Source: Bacillota bacterium (GTDB lineage: Bacteria; Bacillota; Desulfotomaculia; Desulfotomaculales; Desulfallaceae). Taken from it: a stretch of DNA of 64,000 bases. Below the pieces are notes generated by a model. It ran no database searches, was not told the DNA's origin, and saw nothing but the letters and a program-made list of their open reading frames with translations. A program made the translations under genes and the position numbers. Shown here in pieces: positions 16,351 to 25,575 of the stretch; within the stretch, counting starts at the first letter, position 1, and every line of letters starts with the position of its first letter. Where the stretch lies: NCBI GenBank assembly GCA_023439185.1, contig JAEXOR010000045.1, positions 1 to 64,000 on the forward strand, written 5' to 3'.

Positions 16351-17193
16351 ATGAATACAATGAAAGCCTGGCTTTTAATGGGCGGTCTGACAATGCTTCT
16401 GGTGGTGCTTGGCGGCGCCCTGTTCGGTGAATCCGGGGCGATGCTGTTCTTTATTATTGCCCTGGCGCTGAACTTTTTCAGCTACTTTTACAGCGACAAA
16501 ATTGCCATCAAGATGACCAAATCGTATCCGGTTACCCAGTCCGAAGCGCCGGAGCTTTACGAGATGGTGGGCCGGCTTTCCAAGCGGGCCGGCATGCCCA
16601 TGCCCAAGCTTTATGTGACCCCGTCACCCCAGCCCAACGCCTTTGCCACCGGCCGCAACCCGGCCAATTCCGCGGTGGCGGTAACCGAGGGGATTATGCG
16701 CCTTTTATCCCGCACCGAGGTGGAAGGGGTGCTGGCCCATGAGCTGTCCCACATCAAAAACCGTGACGTGCTGGTGGGCACCATTGCGGCAACCCTGGCC
16801 GGCGCCATCACCATGATGGCCAACGCATTCCAGTGGGCCGCCATATTCGGTATGGGCCGTGGTGAAGACGAGGAAGGCGGCGGGATGATCGGCGGCCTGA
16901 TTATGGCCTTTCTGGCGCCGCTGGCGGCCATGGTCATCCAAATGGCCATCTCCAGGTCCCGGGAATACATGGCCGACGCCGACGGCGCCCGCATCGCCGG
17001 TTCGCCCGAAGGGCTGGCCAACGCGCTATTAAAACTGGAGTCGGCGGCGCAGCGCATTCCCATGCAGACCAACCCCGCCGCCTCGCACCTGTTTATTGTC
17101 AACCCGTTGTCCGGGCAGTCCATGGCCCGGCTGTTCAGCACCCACCCGCCCATCCGGGACCGGGTGGAAAAGCTGCGCGCCATGCGGGTGTAA
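16351..17193 (+). CDS. htpX: Membrane zinc metalloprotease HtpX (M48B)
   Basis: The 280-residue protein has two N-terminal membrane helices, the zinc motif HELSH (residues 130-134, in GVLAHELSHIKNRD) and two further helices around 145-165 and 180-200. The third zinc ligand is the Glu of SREYMADADGARIAGSPEGL. This is the complete HtpX pattern. The protease degrades misfolded membrane proteins from the cytosolic face (family knowledge). AAAGGGAGG precedes the ATG. It follows a MerR regulator and precedes a DedA/VTT-like membrane protein by 9 bp. Confidence 0.95.
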   Translation: MNTMKAWLLMGGLTMLLVVLGGALFGESGAMLFFIIALALNFFSYFYSDKIAIKMTKSYPVTQSEAPELYEMVGRLSKRAGMPMPKLYVTPSPQPNAFATGRNPANSAVAVTEGIMRLLSRTEVEGVLAHELSHIKNRDVLVGTIAATLAGAITMMANAFQWAAIFGMGRGEDEEGGGMIGGLIMAFLAPLAAMVIQMAISRSREYMADADGARIAGSPEGLANALLKLESAAQRIPMQTNPAASHLFIVNPLSGQSMARLFSTHPPIRDRVEKLRAMRV

Positions 17194-17202
17194 CCGCAGC
17201 CC

Positions 17203-17766
17203 GTGCATGAAATAAAGGACATACTGATTGCGGCGGCGGAACAGTACGGCGTCTGGGGGCTGATCCTGGTGACCTTTTTGGATTCCTTCATCAGCCCCAT
17301 ACCGCCGGAGGTAGTTTTTATTCCCCTTGGTCTCATGAATCCGTCCAGCGCCCTCTGGCTGGCGTTGATCACTACCGGCACATCTGTTGTCGGGGCCGTT
17401 GTCGGTTACGGTCTCGGGCACAAATGCGGCAGACCGCTGATGTGCCGTTTTTTTGCCGACGAAAAGGTTAACCGGGCTGAACAATTTATCCGCGACCACG
17501 GTATGATGGCGGTACTGCTGGCTGCATTTACCCCCATACCGTTCAAGCTGATCACCATAACCTCCGGGGTTCTGGGCATGTCCCTGGCCAAACTGGTTAT
17601 TTGGTCCACTTTGGGCCGGGCGGCGCGATTTTTTCTGGAGGCCGCGGTGATTATGGCTTTTGGCCGCACGGCCATGGAATTTCTCAGCGGAACACGGTTT
17701 TCCCTTTTGACGTTGGGTTTCGGTCTCGTGGTTCTGGTTATTTACATCATCCGGCGCCGCAAATAA
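17203..17766 (+). CDS. YqaA/DedA-like VTT-domain membrane protein
   Basis: The 187-residue membrane protein shows VTT (SNARE-associated) hallmarks: FLDSFISPIPPEVVFIPLG in the first re-entrant region and AAFTPIPFKLITITSGVLGMSLAKL, with the conserved phenylalanine, proline and lysine residues, in the second. Length and motifs fit the YqaA branch. DedA-type proteins have been linked to lipid flipping and membrane homeostasis (family knowledge). It starts at GTG 17203, 9 bp after htpX, so the two are probably one operon. Confidence 0.88.
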   Translation: MHEIKDILIAAAEQYGVWGLILVTFLDSFISPIPPEVVFIPLGLMNPSSALWLALITTGTSVVGAVVGYGLGHKCGRPLMCRFFADEKVNRAEQFIRDHGMMAVLLAAFTPIPFKLITITSGVLGMSLAKLVIWSTLGRAARFFLEAAVIMAFGRTAMEFLSGTRFSLLTLGFGLVVLVIYIIRRRK

Positions 17767-17782
17767 AATGATACGCAAATTA

Positions 17783-17808
17783 AAAGCAGGCTGTTTTCAG
17801 CCTGCTTT
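17783..17808. terminator. Bidirectional intrinsic terminator
   Basis: A perfect 11-bp stem (AAAGCAGGCTG/CAGCCTGCTTT) with a TTTT loop lies between convergent genes. The arms provide A- and T-rich flanks in both directions. Its right arm overlaps the last codons of the minus-strand CorC-like gene. Confidence 0.85.
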
Positions 17809-19143
17809 ACTTATTGTTTCCGCCAGCTCTTCGTCCAGCACGCGCAGCCGGATGCGGCGAATACGCAGCCGGTTCATTTCGGCCACTTCCAGCCTGAAAC
17901 CGGGTATTTCCACCGTATCGCCCACCCGGGGACGTTTGCCCAGCTGACCGAACATATAACCGCCCAGGGTATCGTACTCTTCTTCTTCGTTGTCCAAAGG
18001 CAGGTTGAATACCTCAGCCGCTTCTTTCAAAAGGAACCGGCCGTCCAACAGATAGGTGTTGTCGTTTTCGGGCAGGATTTGCGGCTGTTCCTCGTCGAAC
18101 TCGTCCTGAATCTCGCCCACCAGTTCTTCGAGTATGTTTTCCATGGTGATGATGCCGGCGGTGCCGCCGTACTCGTCCACCACCAGAGCCATGTGCTGGT
18201 GTTTTTGCTGGAACTGGTGCAACAGCTGATCCAGGGGCATTCCTTCGGGAACAGGCATGATGCTGCGGCGCAACTCGTTCAATCCGGCTTCGTCGCTTAA
18301 GCGGAACAGATCCTTGATGTGAATCAAACCCAGCACGTTGTCCCGGTCACCCTCGCAGAGGGGAAAACGGGTGTGCCCGGAAAGCCGGGCGATTTCAATG
18401 TTTTCCTTCAGGCTCTTGCTCAGGTCAAGGAACACCACCTCTGGACGGGGCACCATGACGTCCCGTACAACCTTATCCTCGAAATCAAACACGTTTTGCA
18501 GCAGGCGCCATTCTTCCTTGTCCAGGTTCCCGCTGCGGTAGCTTTCCGATACCAGCATCTGCAGTTCTTCCTCGCTGTGGCTTTCCTCATGCTCACTGGC
18601 GGGCCTGACGCCCGCCAAGCGGAGAATGCCGTTGGCGGTACCGTTAAACAATAAAACTGCCGGGTAGAAAAGGAAGTAAAACAGCCGCATGGGCATGGCC
18701 AACCAAAGGGTGACCGTCTCGGCCCGCTGAATGGCCAGGGACTTGGGCACCAATTCGCCAAACACCACGTGCATAAATGTAACCAGTGTAAAGGCAATGA
18801 TGAAGGAAACAGAGTGGATTGCCGCCGGGGAAGTGATGCCCACCAGGTGCAGCAGCGGTTCAAGCAACCTGGCCACCACCGGTTCGCCCAGCCAGCCCAG
18901 ACCAAGGCTGGAGATGGTAATGCCCAACTGGCACACCGAAAGGTAAGCGTCAATGTTTTTGACGCAGCATTGGGCGTTTTTAGCCATTCGATTGCCTTCT
19001 TCAACCAACTGGGCCAGCCGCGTAGGCCTCACTTTAACGAATGAAAACTCCGCCGCCACAAATATGCCGTTCAATAGCACCAGGAATAGGGCCAGCATTA
19101 TTTGCAGCGCGGTGATAATACTGAATGACGTGCCGTCATCCAT
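17797..19143 (-). CDS. CNNM/CorC-type membrane protein (DUF21, CBS pair, CorC_HlyC)
   Basis: The 448-residue protein has a DUF21 (CNNM) membrane domain at about 10-195, two CBS domains at about 210-335 (VMVPRPEVVFLDLS and LVVDEYGGTAGIITMENILEELVGEI are the usual CBS landmarks), and a C-terminal CorC_HlyC domain at about 350-430. Relatives take part in Mg2+ or Co2+ efflux and resistance; the older label hemolysin is not supported by sequence. The ATG at 19143 follows GGGGGAT. It is divergent from the P-type ATPase, so ion homeostasis may link the two. Confidence 0.93.
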   Translation of the reverse strand: MDDGTSFSIITALQIMLALFLVLLNGIFVAAEFSFVKVRPTRLAQLVEEGNRMAKNAQCCVKNIDAYLSVCQLGITISSLGLGWLGEPVVARLLEPLLHLVGITSPAAIHSVSFIIAFTLVTFMHVVFGELVPKSLAIQRAETVTLWLAMPMRLFYFLFYPAVLLFNGTANGILRLAGVRPASEHEESHSEEELQMLVSESYRSGNLDKEEWRLLQNVFDFEDKVVRDVMVPRPEVVFLDLSKSLKENIEIARLSGHTRFPLCEGDRDNVLGLIHIKDLFRLSDEAGLNELRRSIMPVPEGMPLDQLLHQFQQKHQHMALVVDEYGGTAGIITMENILEELVGEIQDEFDEEQPQILPENDNTYLLDGRFLLKEAAEVFNLPLDNEEEEYDTLGGYMFGQLGKRPRVGDTVEIPGFRLEVAEMNRLRIRRIRLRVLDEELAETISKAG

Positions 19144-19463
19144 AGTAACTTATCCAATCCCCCTTTTACATAACCCGTGTATTTTACGTTTGACCTGTAT
19201 AAACAGATATGCTTACTCTGATTATAATATTAGCAAATTAAATAATTTAAATAAAACATTAAACTAACCCTTTAGAATGCTTCAGCAGCCGTAAAAGGGC
19301 TATAGCGTTTTTCAACCCCGATTTTTGCATATTATCTCCCTGGCGCTGCGTTATAAATGAATAAAAAGCATTACCCCGGCGTAGATTAAGCGAGGTTGCC
19401 GGTGGCTAAAGAAATCAGCAGCTTTTTTTGTATCCACGGCACAGATTTAAAGTTTTACCATTG

Positions 19464-19472
19464 TGCTATAAT
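19464..19472 (+). promoter_or_regulatory. Extended -10 promoter of the P-type ATPase gene
   Basis: TGCTATAAT is a perfect extended -10 element. Transcription would begin near 19479, so the ATPase cannot start at the upstream in-frame codon 19396 and ATG 19510 is supported. The remaining divergent gap (19144-19463) is AT-rich, and I see no further gene in it. Confidence 0.65.
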
Positions 19473-19509
19473 AAGAACATCTTTTCATAAATTTGCTGAA
19501 GGTGGTCGG

Positions 19510-22188
19510 ATGAATATAATTAACCCGCATATAATGGAAACCGCGCAGGTGTTATCTGAACTGCGCACGGATGCGCAGAACGGATTAAGCGGCCGGGAAG
19601 CCGCGGACAGGCTGCAAAAATATGGCGCCAACCGGCTGCCTGCCCAGGACGGCGTTTCGCCGTGGAAAATACTGCTCAAGCAGTTTCAAAGCATCATTGT
19701 GGTTTTGCTGCTGGCGGCGGGCGCCATTTCCCTAGTGCTGGGAGATTACCCTGAGGCGGCTGCCATCCTGGCTGTATTACTGTTAAACGCTTTATTCGGA
19801 TTTGTTACCGAGTACCGCGCCGGCCGGGCCATGGAAGCCCTGCGGAACATGGTCGTAGCCAGCGCCAAGGTAATCCGGGACGGCAAAACTGTGGAACTGA
19901 ACGCGGACGAGGTGGTGCCCGGCGACATCCTGGTATTGGAGGAGGGTGACAGCGTTACGGCGGACGGGCGTCTGGTTATCGCCGACAACCTGGCTGTTGA
20001 AGAAGCCGCCCTGACCGGTGAGTCCCAGCCCGTTGACAAAGTGACCGAACCGCTGCGGCAAACTGAATTGCCCCTGGGAGACCGGAAGAATATGGTCTAC
20101 ATGGGCACCCTGGTGGTGCGGGGCAACGGGCGGTTTGTGGTGACCGCCACCGGAAGCGGCACCGAGATGGGTAATGTATCCCGGCTGCTGGAGCAAACCG
20201 GTGATGAAGATACGCCCCTTGAGAAGCGGCTGGCGGTGCTGGGCCGGTCATTGGTTTTTATCAGCCTGGGCATCGCCGCCGTTATTGCGGCAGTGGGCAT
20301 AGCTATGGGCAGGCCGGTGCTGGAAATTTTGGAAACATCCATTGCCCTGGCCATAGCCGCCGTCCCCGAGGGACTGCCGGCGGTATCCACCATTACCCTG
20401 GCCATCGGGATGAGGCGCATGGCCAGGCAAAATGCCATCATTCGCCGGCTGCCGGCGGTGGAAACCCTGGGTTCGGTCACGGTAATCTGCACCGACAAGA
20501 CGGGCACGCTGACGGAAAACCAGATGACCGTGGAAGAAATCTGGCTTGGGGGGCTTTCCGTCAAGGTAACCGGTACCGGATATAAACCCGAGGGGGAGTT
20601 TTTTAACGGACACAGCCGGGAAGCGGTACAGGGCGATCTGGAGCTGTTTCTGAAAGCCGGGGCCCTGGCCAGCAACGCGGCCGTCAACCAGGACGATTCC
20701 GGGCGTTGGGACGTGGTGGGCGATCCCACCGAGGGCGCCCTGGTAACGGCCGCCTTAAAAGGAGACTTTAACCCGGAAACGTCGCGCCGCCAGGGTTACC
20801 AGGAATTAAGGGAGATACCCTTTAGCTCCGCTGAAAAACGGATGGCGGTTTATTACCTGATGCCGGACGGTGAAAAGCTTGTCCTGGCCAAAGGGGCGCC
20901 GAAAATAATTCTTGCTGCTTGTACCCGCATGCAGCAAAACGGCCGGCCCGTAGCGCTGGATGAACAGGGGCGGCTGAATGTTATCGCCGCCAATGACCGC
21001 CTGGCCCGGCGCGGTTTCAGGGTCCTGGCCGTGGCCTGCCGCCCGGTGGAATCTGAAACGGAGGAAGCATACCAGGACCTGATTTTACTGGGACTGGCCG
21101 GTATTGCCGACCCGCCCAGGGGTGAAGCCGGCCAGGCCATCGCCGAGGCCGGCGGAGCGGGTATCCGCAGCATTATGATCACCGGCGACCAGTCTGAAAC
21201 GGCCCTGGCCATCGGTAAACGCCTGGGTCTAGGGTCTGAAAATGCCGTAAGCGGCACTAAGTTGCAAACCATGTCCAGGGACCAGTTAAAGGACGAACTT
21301 GCCCGCACCAGCATTTTTGCCCGGGTCAACCCCCGGGATAAGCTGGACATTGTGGACATTCTGCAGGAACAGGGTGAAATCGTGGCCATGACCGGTGACG
21401 GGGTTAACGACGCGCCGGCGTTAAAGAAGGCTAATATAGGCGTCGCTATGGGCCGGGAGGGCACCATGGTGGCCCGGGAGGCTGCCGATATGGTGCTTAC
21501 CGACGACAACTTTGCCACCATTATCCGGGCGGTTAAAGAGGGTCGGGTTATTTTCGACAACATTACCAAGTTTATTCAGTACCTGTTTTCCTGCAACCTT
21601 AGCGAAATCCTGGTCATTTTTATCGCCCTGCTCCTGGGTGTGCCGCTTCCCCTGGTGGCCCTGCAGATTCTGTGGCTGAACCTGGTGACCGATGTTTTCC
21701 CGGCTCTGTCCCTGGGGTGGGAACCGGGGGATCGTGACATCATGAAACGGCCGCCCAGGGATCCCAACCAGGCGATATTAACCACCCGTTTTCAACTGCG
21801 GATTCTGATCCAGGGGGTGGTGCTATCTGTGGGGACGCTGGCTGCCTACCTGTACGCGTTAAAAACCACCGGTGATGTCGACACGTCCCGGACGGTGGCT
21901 TTTGTCACTTTAGCCGGGGTGCAACTGCTGCATGTTTTCAATATCCGGAGCGGCGGTATATTACGCCCGGACCGGACGCTTTTCAACAACCCGGTGCTGT
22001 GGGGAGCCATTGTGCTGGTACTGCTGCTGCAGCTACTGGCGGTATACCAGCCGCTGCTGAACCGGGTACTGCACACGGTACCGCTGGACGCCGCCAACGT
22101 TTTAACGGCCACGGTGGCTTCCCTGGCCACCCTGGCGGTGCTCCAGGCGTTAAACCGACTCTCGCGCCTTTCAACAACATCGAATTAA
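19510..22188 (+). CDS. Ca2+-transporting-type P-type ATPase (P2 class)
   Basis: The 892-residue protein has an N-terminal cation-ATPase domain, an actuator domain with the TGES loop in AALTGESQPVDK, the phosphorylation motif DKTGTLTEN (Asp329), the nucleotide-domain KGAPK motif, and the hinge TGDGVNDAPAL. Membrane helix 4 contains AAVPEGLPA, the P-E-G-L ion site of SERCA/PMCA-like pumps. Pumping Ca2+ (or Mn2+) out of the cell is the likely role. The start is ATG 19510 behind GAAGGTGG. A decayed copy of the gene's last 70 codons or so lies at 41074-41202. Confidence 0.95.
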   Translation: MNIINPHIMETAQVLSELRTDAQNGLSGREAADRLQKYGANRLPAQDGVSPWKILLKQFQSIIVVLLLAAGAISLVLGDYPEAAAILAVLLLNALFGFVTEYRAGRAMEALRNMVVASAKVIRDGKTVELNADEVVPGDILVLEEGDSVTADGRLVIADNLAVEEAALTGESQPVDKVTEPLRQTELPLGDRKNMVYMGTLVVRGNGRFVVTATGSGTEMGNVSRLLEQTGDEDTPLEKRLAVLGRSLVFISLGIAAVIAAVGIAMGRPVLEILETSIALAIAAVPEGLPAVSTITLAIGMRRMARQNAIIRRLPAVETLGSVTVICTDKTGTLTENQMTVEEIWLGGLSVKVTGTGYKPEGEFFNGHSREAVQGDLELFLKAGALASNAAVNQDDSGRWDVVGDPTEGALVTAALKGDFNPETSRRQGYQELREIPFSSAEKRMAVYYLMPDGEKLVLAKGAPKIILAACTRMQQNGRPVALDEQGRLNVIAANDRLARRGFRVLAVACRPVESETEEAYQDLILLGLAGIADPPRGEAGQAIAEAGGAGIRSIMITGDQSETALAIGKRLGLGSENAVSGTKLQTMSRDQLKDELARTSIFARVNPRDKLDIVDILQEQGEIVAMTGDGVNDAPALKKANIGVAMGREGTMVAREAADMVLTDDNFATIIRAVKEGRVIFDNITKFIQYLFSCNLSEILVIFIALLLGVPLPLVALQILWLNLVTDVFPALSLGWEPGDRDIMKRPPRDPNQAILTTRFQLRILIQGVVLSVGTLAAYLYALKTTGDVDTSRTVAFVTLAGVQLLHVFNIRSGGILRPDRTLFNNPVLWGAIVLVLLLQLLAVYQPLLNRVLHTVPLDAANVLTATVASLATLAVLQALNRLSRLSTTSN

Positions 22189-22250
22189 GGTGGAACCCAT
22201 TGTCAAGACACTTTTCCGCCGGTATATTCAGGGGGAAGATAAGATCAAGT

Positions 22251-22363
22251 TTTTATCTTGCCAAGAGGAAAAAGCCCTGAGAAATTAACCTCTCGGGGTT
22301 AATTTAATTTAACCGTCATTGAGCTATAATTAAATTATTCAGAAAATTCTTTATTAGGTTACC
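22251..22363 (+). promoter_or_regulatory. Shared island element, copy 1
   Basis: This is the first of three related intergenic elements (others at 28401 and 33610). Each has TATCTTG, a run of As, a GC hairpin with a changing stem sequence, a TTRATTTA block, TATAAT and TTATTCAGAA. In all three, TATCTTG to TATAAT is exactly 71 bp. Here the hairpin is CCCTGAGA/TCTCGGGG and TATAAT is at 22325-22330. I read it as a terminator for the upstream unit joined to a promoter and operator for the next. Confidence 0.7.
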
Positions 22364-22395
22364 GAGAAAATTTTAAGGATCGTTGGTGTAGCTGA

Positions 22396-22440
22396 ATGGT
22401 ATTAATTTGCTTTAACCCAAAAGTGTGGTGCATTCGATGA
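22396..22440 (+). pseudogene. Remnant of a PaaK-type CoA ligase start
   Basis: A 14-codon frame MVLICFNPKVWCIR-stop lies just after element copy 1. It aligns with the first codons of the CoA ligase at 33747 (MAVDCFNPKV), including identical or nearly identical codons for C-F-N-P-K-V, and the preceding GTTGGTGT is shared. The homology therefore extends from the element into coding sequence, so copy 1 is a duplicated fragment of the 33.6-33.8 kb region. Confidence 0.65.
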
Positions 22441-22464
22441 GATGCTTAAATGGGAGGGATTAAA

Positions 22465-23892
22465 ATGGGAGAGGTAAAATTTGTAGATACAACTTTTCGG
22501 GATGGCAACCAAAGTCTCTGGGGTGCCACCGGCTTTACTACAGGGAATATCCTTACTGTTGCCTCTGCCATGGATAATGCCGGGTTCAAAGCCATAGAGC
22601 TGACGAGCAGTATTCACATGGGTATCTCTGTCCGCTATCACAAAGAAAACCCCTGGGAAAAGATGAGACTCATTGCCAAAGCGATCACAAAAACCCCTTT
22701 AATTTTCGGGACTACCGGCAGGCGGTTCATCGGCTTCAAACGCATGCCTGATTCCATCATGGCCCTGGTTATGGAACGGGTCGCTGCCAACGGAGTAAGG
22801 CGGGTTTGGATTTTGGATGCCGCTCACGAAGTAAATTTATTTCATAAAACGGCCCGCCTGGCCAAAACGGTGGGCATTGAGGATGTTGTGGCGGTTTTAT
22901 GTTTTAGTATCAGTCCCGTTCACACCGATGAGTACTATGCTCGGAAAGCGATGGAGATAACCCGGAGTGCGGATGTGGACACCCTGTGCCTGGAGGACCA
23001 GGGTGGGCTTTTAACCCCGGAGCGGGTCAGGACCTTGATCCCGGCGCTTAGGGAGGCGGCGGGAAAAACTCTGGAGATCCACTTTCACTGCAATACTGGT
23101 TTAGCCACGATCTGTTATCTTGAGGCCATCAGGCTTGGCGTCGACGTAGTGCAAACTGCGGTGTCGCCTCTGGCCAACGGAACCTCATTGCCGCCTGCGG
23201 AGAGCATCCTGGACAACTTGCCCTATCTCGGTTATGGCGCCGATGTAGATGAAAATTCCTTAAGTACGCTGCCTTCCTGGCTTTGGGGAAGGGAGAAGTA
23301 CTGGGGGAATCTCGATCGCAAATCCCTTGGGGCCGTCTCGGCCCATTTGCAGCGGGTTTGTGAAATTGAAGGACGGCCGAAGGGGCAGCCGGCTGAGCAC
23401 GAGGCCTACTATTATCTTCATCAGGTCCCGGGGGGGATGGTGAGTACCTTGATTCGACAGCTTTCGGAGATGCAAAAGGAGGATCTTCTCCCGGATGTGC
23501 TGGAGGAGGTTGCCAGGGTGCGCCAGGAGCTTGGCTATCCCGTTATGGCCACGCCCTTTTCCCAGTTCGTGGGTACCCAGGCCACCATGAATGTCCTCGC
23601 CGGTGAACGGTATAAAGTCATTCCCACAGGGGTAATTGAGTACGCTTGTGAATGGTTCGGACCTCCGACGGTACCAATTGATCCGAATGTTTTTGACAAG
23701 ATAGCCAATCAACCAATGGCGAAGGAAATTTTCGAGCAGGAGTTCCCTCAGCCTTCAATAACAGAACTGCGCCGGGAAATGGGGCTGGGTTCCGGTGTCT
23801 CGGACGAAGAGTTTCTTCTGCGCTATACCATGACTGATATAGAAGTGGACAATATGCTGGCCGCGGGTCCGATTAACACAACCTATCCCTAA
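22465..23892 (+). CDS. Carboxyltransferase-like TIM barrel (PYC_OADA/HMGL type), paralogue 1
   Basis: The 475-residue protein resembles the carboxyltransferase domain of pyruvate carboxylase, oxaloacetate decarboxylase OadA and transcarboxylase 5S: FVDTTFRDGNQSLWG at the start, the HFH metal motif in LEIHFHCNTGLA, PGGMVSTL and SQFVGTQATMNV. It lacks a biotinyl domain, and no biotin carrier or carboxylase is in the window. At the position of the carbamylated metal-binding lysine (family context I/L-K-D-M-A) it has Glu177, while paralogue 2 at 36369 has Lys177. ATG 22465 follows GGGAGGG. It heads the island's first unit. Its substrate is unknown; a lyase or aldolase use of the barrel is possible. 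Confidence 0.85.
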   Translation: MGEVKFVDTTFRDGNQSLWGATGFTTGNILTVASAMDNAGFKAIELTSSIHMGISVRYHKENPWEKMRLIAKAITKTPLIFGTTGRRFIGFKRMPDSIMALVMERVAANGVRRVWILDAAHEVNLFHKTARLAKTVGIEDVVAVLCFSISPVHTDEYYARKAMEITRSADVDTLCLEDQGGLLTPERVRTLIPALREAAGKTLEIHFHCNTGLATICYLEAIRLGVDVVQTAVSPLANGTSLPPAESILDNLPYLGYGADVDENSLSTLPSWLWGREKYWGNLDRKSLGAVSAHLQRVCEIEGRPKGQPAEHEAYYYLHQVPGGMVSTLIRQLSEMQKEDLLPDVLEEVARVRQELGYPVMATPFSQFVGTQATMNVLAGERYKVIPTGVIEYACEWFGPPTVPIDPNVFDKIANQPMAKEIFEQEFPQPSITELRREMGLGSGVSDEEFLLRYTMTDIEVDNMLAAGPINTTYP

Positions 23893-23972
23893 AATAGATT
23901 TTAGGGAAGGAGGCCGGGCTTAATCAATGAAAGCTTAGCAAATTTTAACAAAAATTACGGGGAGGTATACCA

Positions 23973-25553
23973 ATGGAAAAAGTGCACACACCACGGGTGC
24001 TTGGAGAGCTGATCGATGAGCGGGCCCAAAGAAACGGGGATGGCATATTTCTCTTTTTTGAAGCTCAAAAGATCAGCTATGACCAGATAAGGCGTTATTC
24101 AAACCGGTGCGCCAACGCTTTTATAAACCTGGGTATCACCAAGGGAGATAAGGTTAGCATCATGCTTCCCAATTGCCCGGAGTTTTTGTATACCTGGTTT
24201 GGGCTGGCCAAGTGCGGCGCGGTTGAAGTTCCGGTAAACACGGCCTACAAGGGTGAATTTTTACGCCATATCGTCGACCAATCCGATTCAAAAATTGTTG
24301 TCATGGCCGGCGAATTTCTAGACCGGATTAAACGAATCGAGAATGATTTGAAAAAGGTGGAAAGGGTAATCGTCCTGGGAGACATCCCAAAAGACGTTAA
24401 TGAGTTGAAGATTCCAATCATGAGCTTCGAGGAGTTCTTCAACAGCTCTGAGGAAACAGTCGACGTTGTGGTCTATCCATGGGATCCGGTAAGCATAATC
24501 TATACTTCGGGTACAACAGGCGTTTCCAAGGGAGCCTTGGAACCACACAAGCTTTTCATTGTATGCGCCGAAAAAATGCTTGAATACCGCGAGGGCGGGA
24601 AAGATGATATCTTCTATACGTTTATGCCGCTTTATCATTTTAATGCCCAGGTCCTCACCACTTTAACAGCTTTGGTTGCGGAAGCTCAAATGGTTCTCTC
24701 TAAGTGTTTCAGCGCCTCTCGTTTCTGGGACGATATACGCCGTTACGGAGCTACACAGTTTAACTATCTCGGAGCGGTGATGCCGATTCTGGCCAAACAG
24801 CCTCCGAAACCTGATGACTTGGATAACCCGGTGCGCATTGCCCTGGGGGCGGGATGCCCTCCGGCTGTGATGGAGGAGATGGAAAAAAGATTCGGGATTA
24901 AATGTTTGGAAGGGTTTGGGATGACTGAGATAGGCATTCCCGTCCACGTGAGAGTGAACGACAGAAGACCGGGCTCCTGCGGCAAACCCATGGATATCTA
25001 CGAGTTAAAATTATTTGACGACCGGGACAACGAAGTACCTGTGGGAGAGATTGGCGAAATTGTGTTTCGCCCGCGCGATTCTTACGTGATGATGCTGGGA
25101 TATTACAACATGCCCGACAAAACATTGGAAGCTTATCGCAACCTTTGGTTTCATACCGGAGATTTAGCCAGGCAGGATGAGGATGGATATTTCTATTTTG
25201 TGGACCGAAAGAAAGACGCGCTCAGGAGGAGGGGGGAGAACATTTCTTCCTTTGAAGTGGAGAGGGCGGTCAATACTCACCCGCGTGTCCTGGAGTCGGC
25301 GGCAGTTGCGGTTCCTTCGGAACTTGGAGAAGATGAAGTCAAGATCTGTGTGGTACTCAAAGAGGATGAGACTCTAACCCCGGAGGAATTAATCGCCTAT
25401 TGCAACGATAGGATGCCTTACTTTGCCGTACCCAGATTTGTGGAGTTTATGGACAGTTTGCCTAAAACACCGACTGAGCGGGTGGAAAAGTATAAATTAA
25501 AACAGGCGGGCATAACAGCAAACACGTGGGATAAGGAAAAGGCAGGCCAATGA
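23973..25553 (+). CDS. AMP-forming acyl-CoA ligase (CaiC-like)
   Basis: The 526-residue member of the ANL superfamily has the adenylation P-loop YTSGTTGVSKGAL, the core motif GFGMTEIG, the WFHTGDLARQDEDGYF hinge region and a C-terminal domain that ends with the conserved lysine in PKTPTERVEKYKL. The N-terminal region resembles carnitine/crotonobetaine-CoA ligases more than fatty-acid ligases. It activates a carboxylic acid with ATP and CoA. GGGGAGG precedes the ATG. It is followed closely by DUF35 and thiolase genes, so its thioester product probably feeds thiolysis. Confidence 0.9.
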   Translation: MEKVHTPRVLGELIDERAQRNGDGIFLFFEAQKISYDQIRRYSNRCANAFINLGITKGDKVSIMLPNCPEFLYTWFGLAKCGAVEVPVNTAYKGEFLRHIVDQSDSKIVVMAGEFLDRIKRIENDLKKVERVIVLGDIPKDVNELKIPIMSFEEFFNSSEETVDVVVYPWDPVSIIYTSGTTGVSKGALEPHKLFIVCAEKMLEYREGGKDDIFYTFMPLYHFNAQVLTTLTALVAEAQMVLSKCFSASRFWDDIRRYGATQFNYLGAVMPILAKQPPKPDDLDNPVRIALGAGCPPAVMEEMEKRFGIKCLEGFGMTEIGIPVHVRVNDRRPGSCGKPMDIYELKLFDDRDNEVPVGEIGEIVFRPRDSYVMMLGYYNMPDKTLEAYRNLWFHTGDLARQDEDGYFYFVDRKKDALRRRGENISSFEVERAVNTHPRVLESAAVAVPSELGEDEVKICVVLKEDETLTPEELIAYCNDRMPYFAVPRFVEFMDSLPKTPTERVEKYKLKQAGITANTWDKEKAGQ

Positions 25554-25575
25554 GCAAGAGAAAGGGAGAAAAAAG

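Noticed and set aside
17797..19143. Hemolysin function for the CorC-like protein
   Set aside because: The label comes from old annotation transfer; the domains (DUF21, CBS, CorC_HlyC) indicate ion transport.
19396..19509. N-terminal extension of the P-type ATPase to codon 19396
   Set aside because: An extended -10 promoter at 19464-19472 lies inside it, and ATG 19510 has a good ribosome binding site.
20853..21569. 238-codon ORF antisense to the P-type ATPase gene
   Set aside because: It lies wholly inside the ATPase catalytic domains and has Ser/Arg-rich, antisense-type composition.
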